From: an uncultured Litoreibacter sp.
Lineage (GTDB): Bacteria > Pseudomonadota > Alphaproteobacteria > Rhodobacterales > Rhodobacteraceae
Assembly: GCA_937928335.1 (NCBI GenBank)
Contig: CALFWN010000283.1
Location: forward strand, 1 to 6,382
Length of the DNA: 6,382 nucleotides
Reading direction: 5' to 3'
The translations under genes and the position numbers were made by a program. Below are positions 6,242 to 6,382 of the stretch, in pieces (the first letter of the stretch is position 1; the number at the start of each line of letters is the position of its first letter). The notes beneath the pieces are model-generated. The model was given only the letters and a program-made list of their open reading frames with translations. It did no database searches and was not told the origin of the DNA.

Positions 6242-6382
6242 ATGGCAAAGGAAAAGTTTGAACGTAACAAGCCGCATTGCAACATTGGCACGATTGGTCA
6301 TGTTGATCATGGCAAGACGACGCTTACGGCTGCGATTACGAAGTATTTTGGTGATTTTCAGGCGTATGACCAGATTGATGGT
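6242..6382 (+). CDS. tuf: elongation factor Tu, N-terminal 47 residues (partial, 3' end outside window)
   Basis: EF-Tu is the GTPase that brings aminoacyl-tRNA to the ribosomal A site. The visible part opens [19 protein letters not shown] and carries the P-loop GHVDHGKT (19-26). It then continues [13 protein letters not shown] and YDQIDG into the switch I region before the window ends. The ATG at 6242 has a strong GGAGG (6231-6235) at 6 bases, much better than that of fusA, as expected for a very abundant protein. It is the fourth gene of the str operon. Alphaproteobacteria often have a second tuf copy elsewhere, so this copy cannot be called tufA or tufB from the window. Confidence 0.97.
   Translation, partial: MAKEKFERNKPHCNIGTIGHVDHGKTTLTAAITKYFGDFQAYDQIDG

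Overview
The window looks like ordinary chromosome from an alphaproteobacterium, probably of the order Hyphomicrobiales. This is inferred from the wording of the CTP synthase tail, the S12/S7/EF-G/EF-Tu proteins and the moderate G+C judged by eye. The genus cannot be fixed from this piece.

Layout. (1) Bases 1-203 hold the last 66 codons of pyrG (CTP synthase) on the + strand. Its stop overlaps that of a convergent small two-helix membrane protein (200-460, minus). (2) Bases 461-934 carry no convincing gene. They hold a 16-bp tandem repeat and three successive stem-loops, the last with a 15-bp stem. (3) Three minus-strand genes follow. In transcription order they are a PilZ-domain protein (2365-2661), a second, diverged PilZ-domain protein (2010-2276) and a membrane-anchored alpha/beta hydrolase (935-1927). 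The gaps are 82-88 bases, so they may or may not be one operon. (4) Bases 2662-3164 are a second gene-free stretch, lying between the divergent PilZ gene and the ribosomal operon. It holds a candidate promoter, an inverted repeat, a 12-bp direct repeat and a leader hairpin. (5) From 3165 to the end runs the str operon on the + strand: rpsL (S12), rpsG (S7), fusA (EF-G) and the first 47 codons of tuf (EF-Tu).

How the genes fit together. The str operon co-produces two small-subunit proteins (decoding centre and head of the 30S) and the two GTPase elongation factors. The upstream genes have no evident link to translation. PilZ domains usually bind cyclic di-GMP, and a co-transcribed membrane-anchored hydrolase could be linked to envelope or signalling functions, but this is inference. 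rpoC, which often lies upstream of rpsL, is absent; pyrG and the PilZ/hydrolase block are there instead.

I see no mobile element, CRISPR array, tRNA or rRNA, and no convincing new multi-gene system. The least explained items are the stem-loop cluster at 687-813, the paired PilZ genes and the hydrolase with an STSTG nucleophile elbow.
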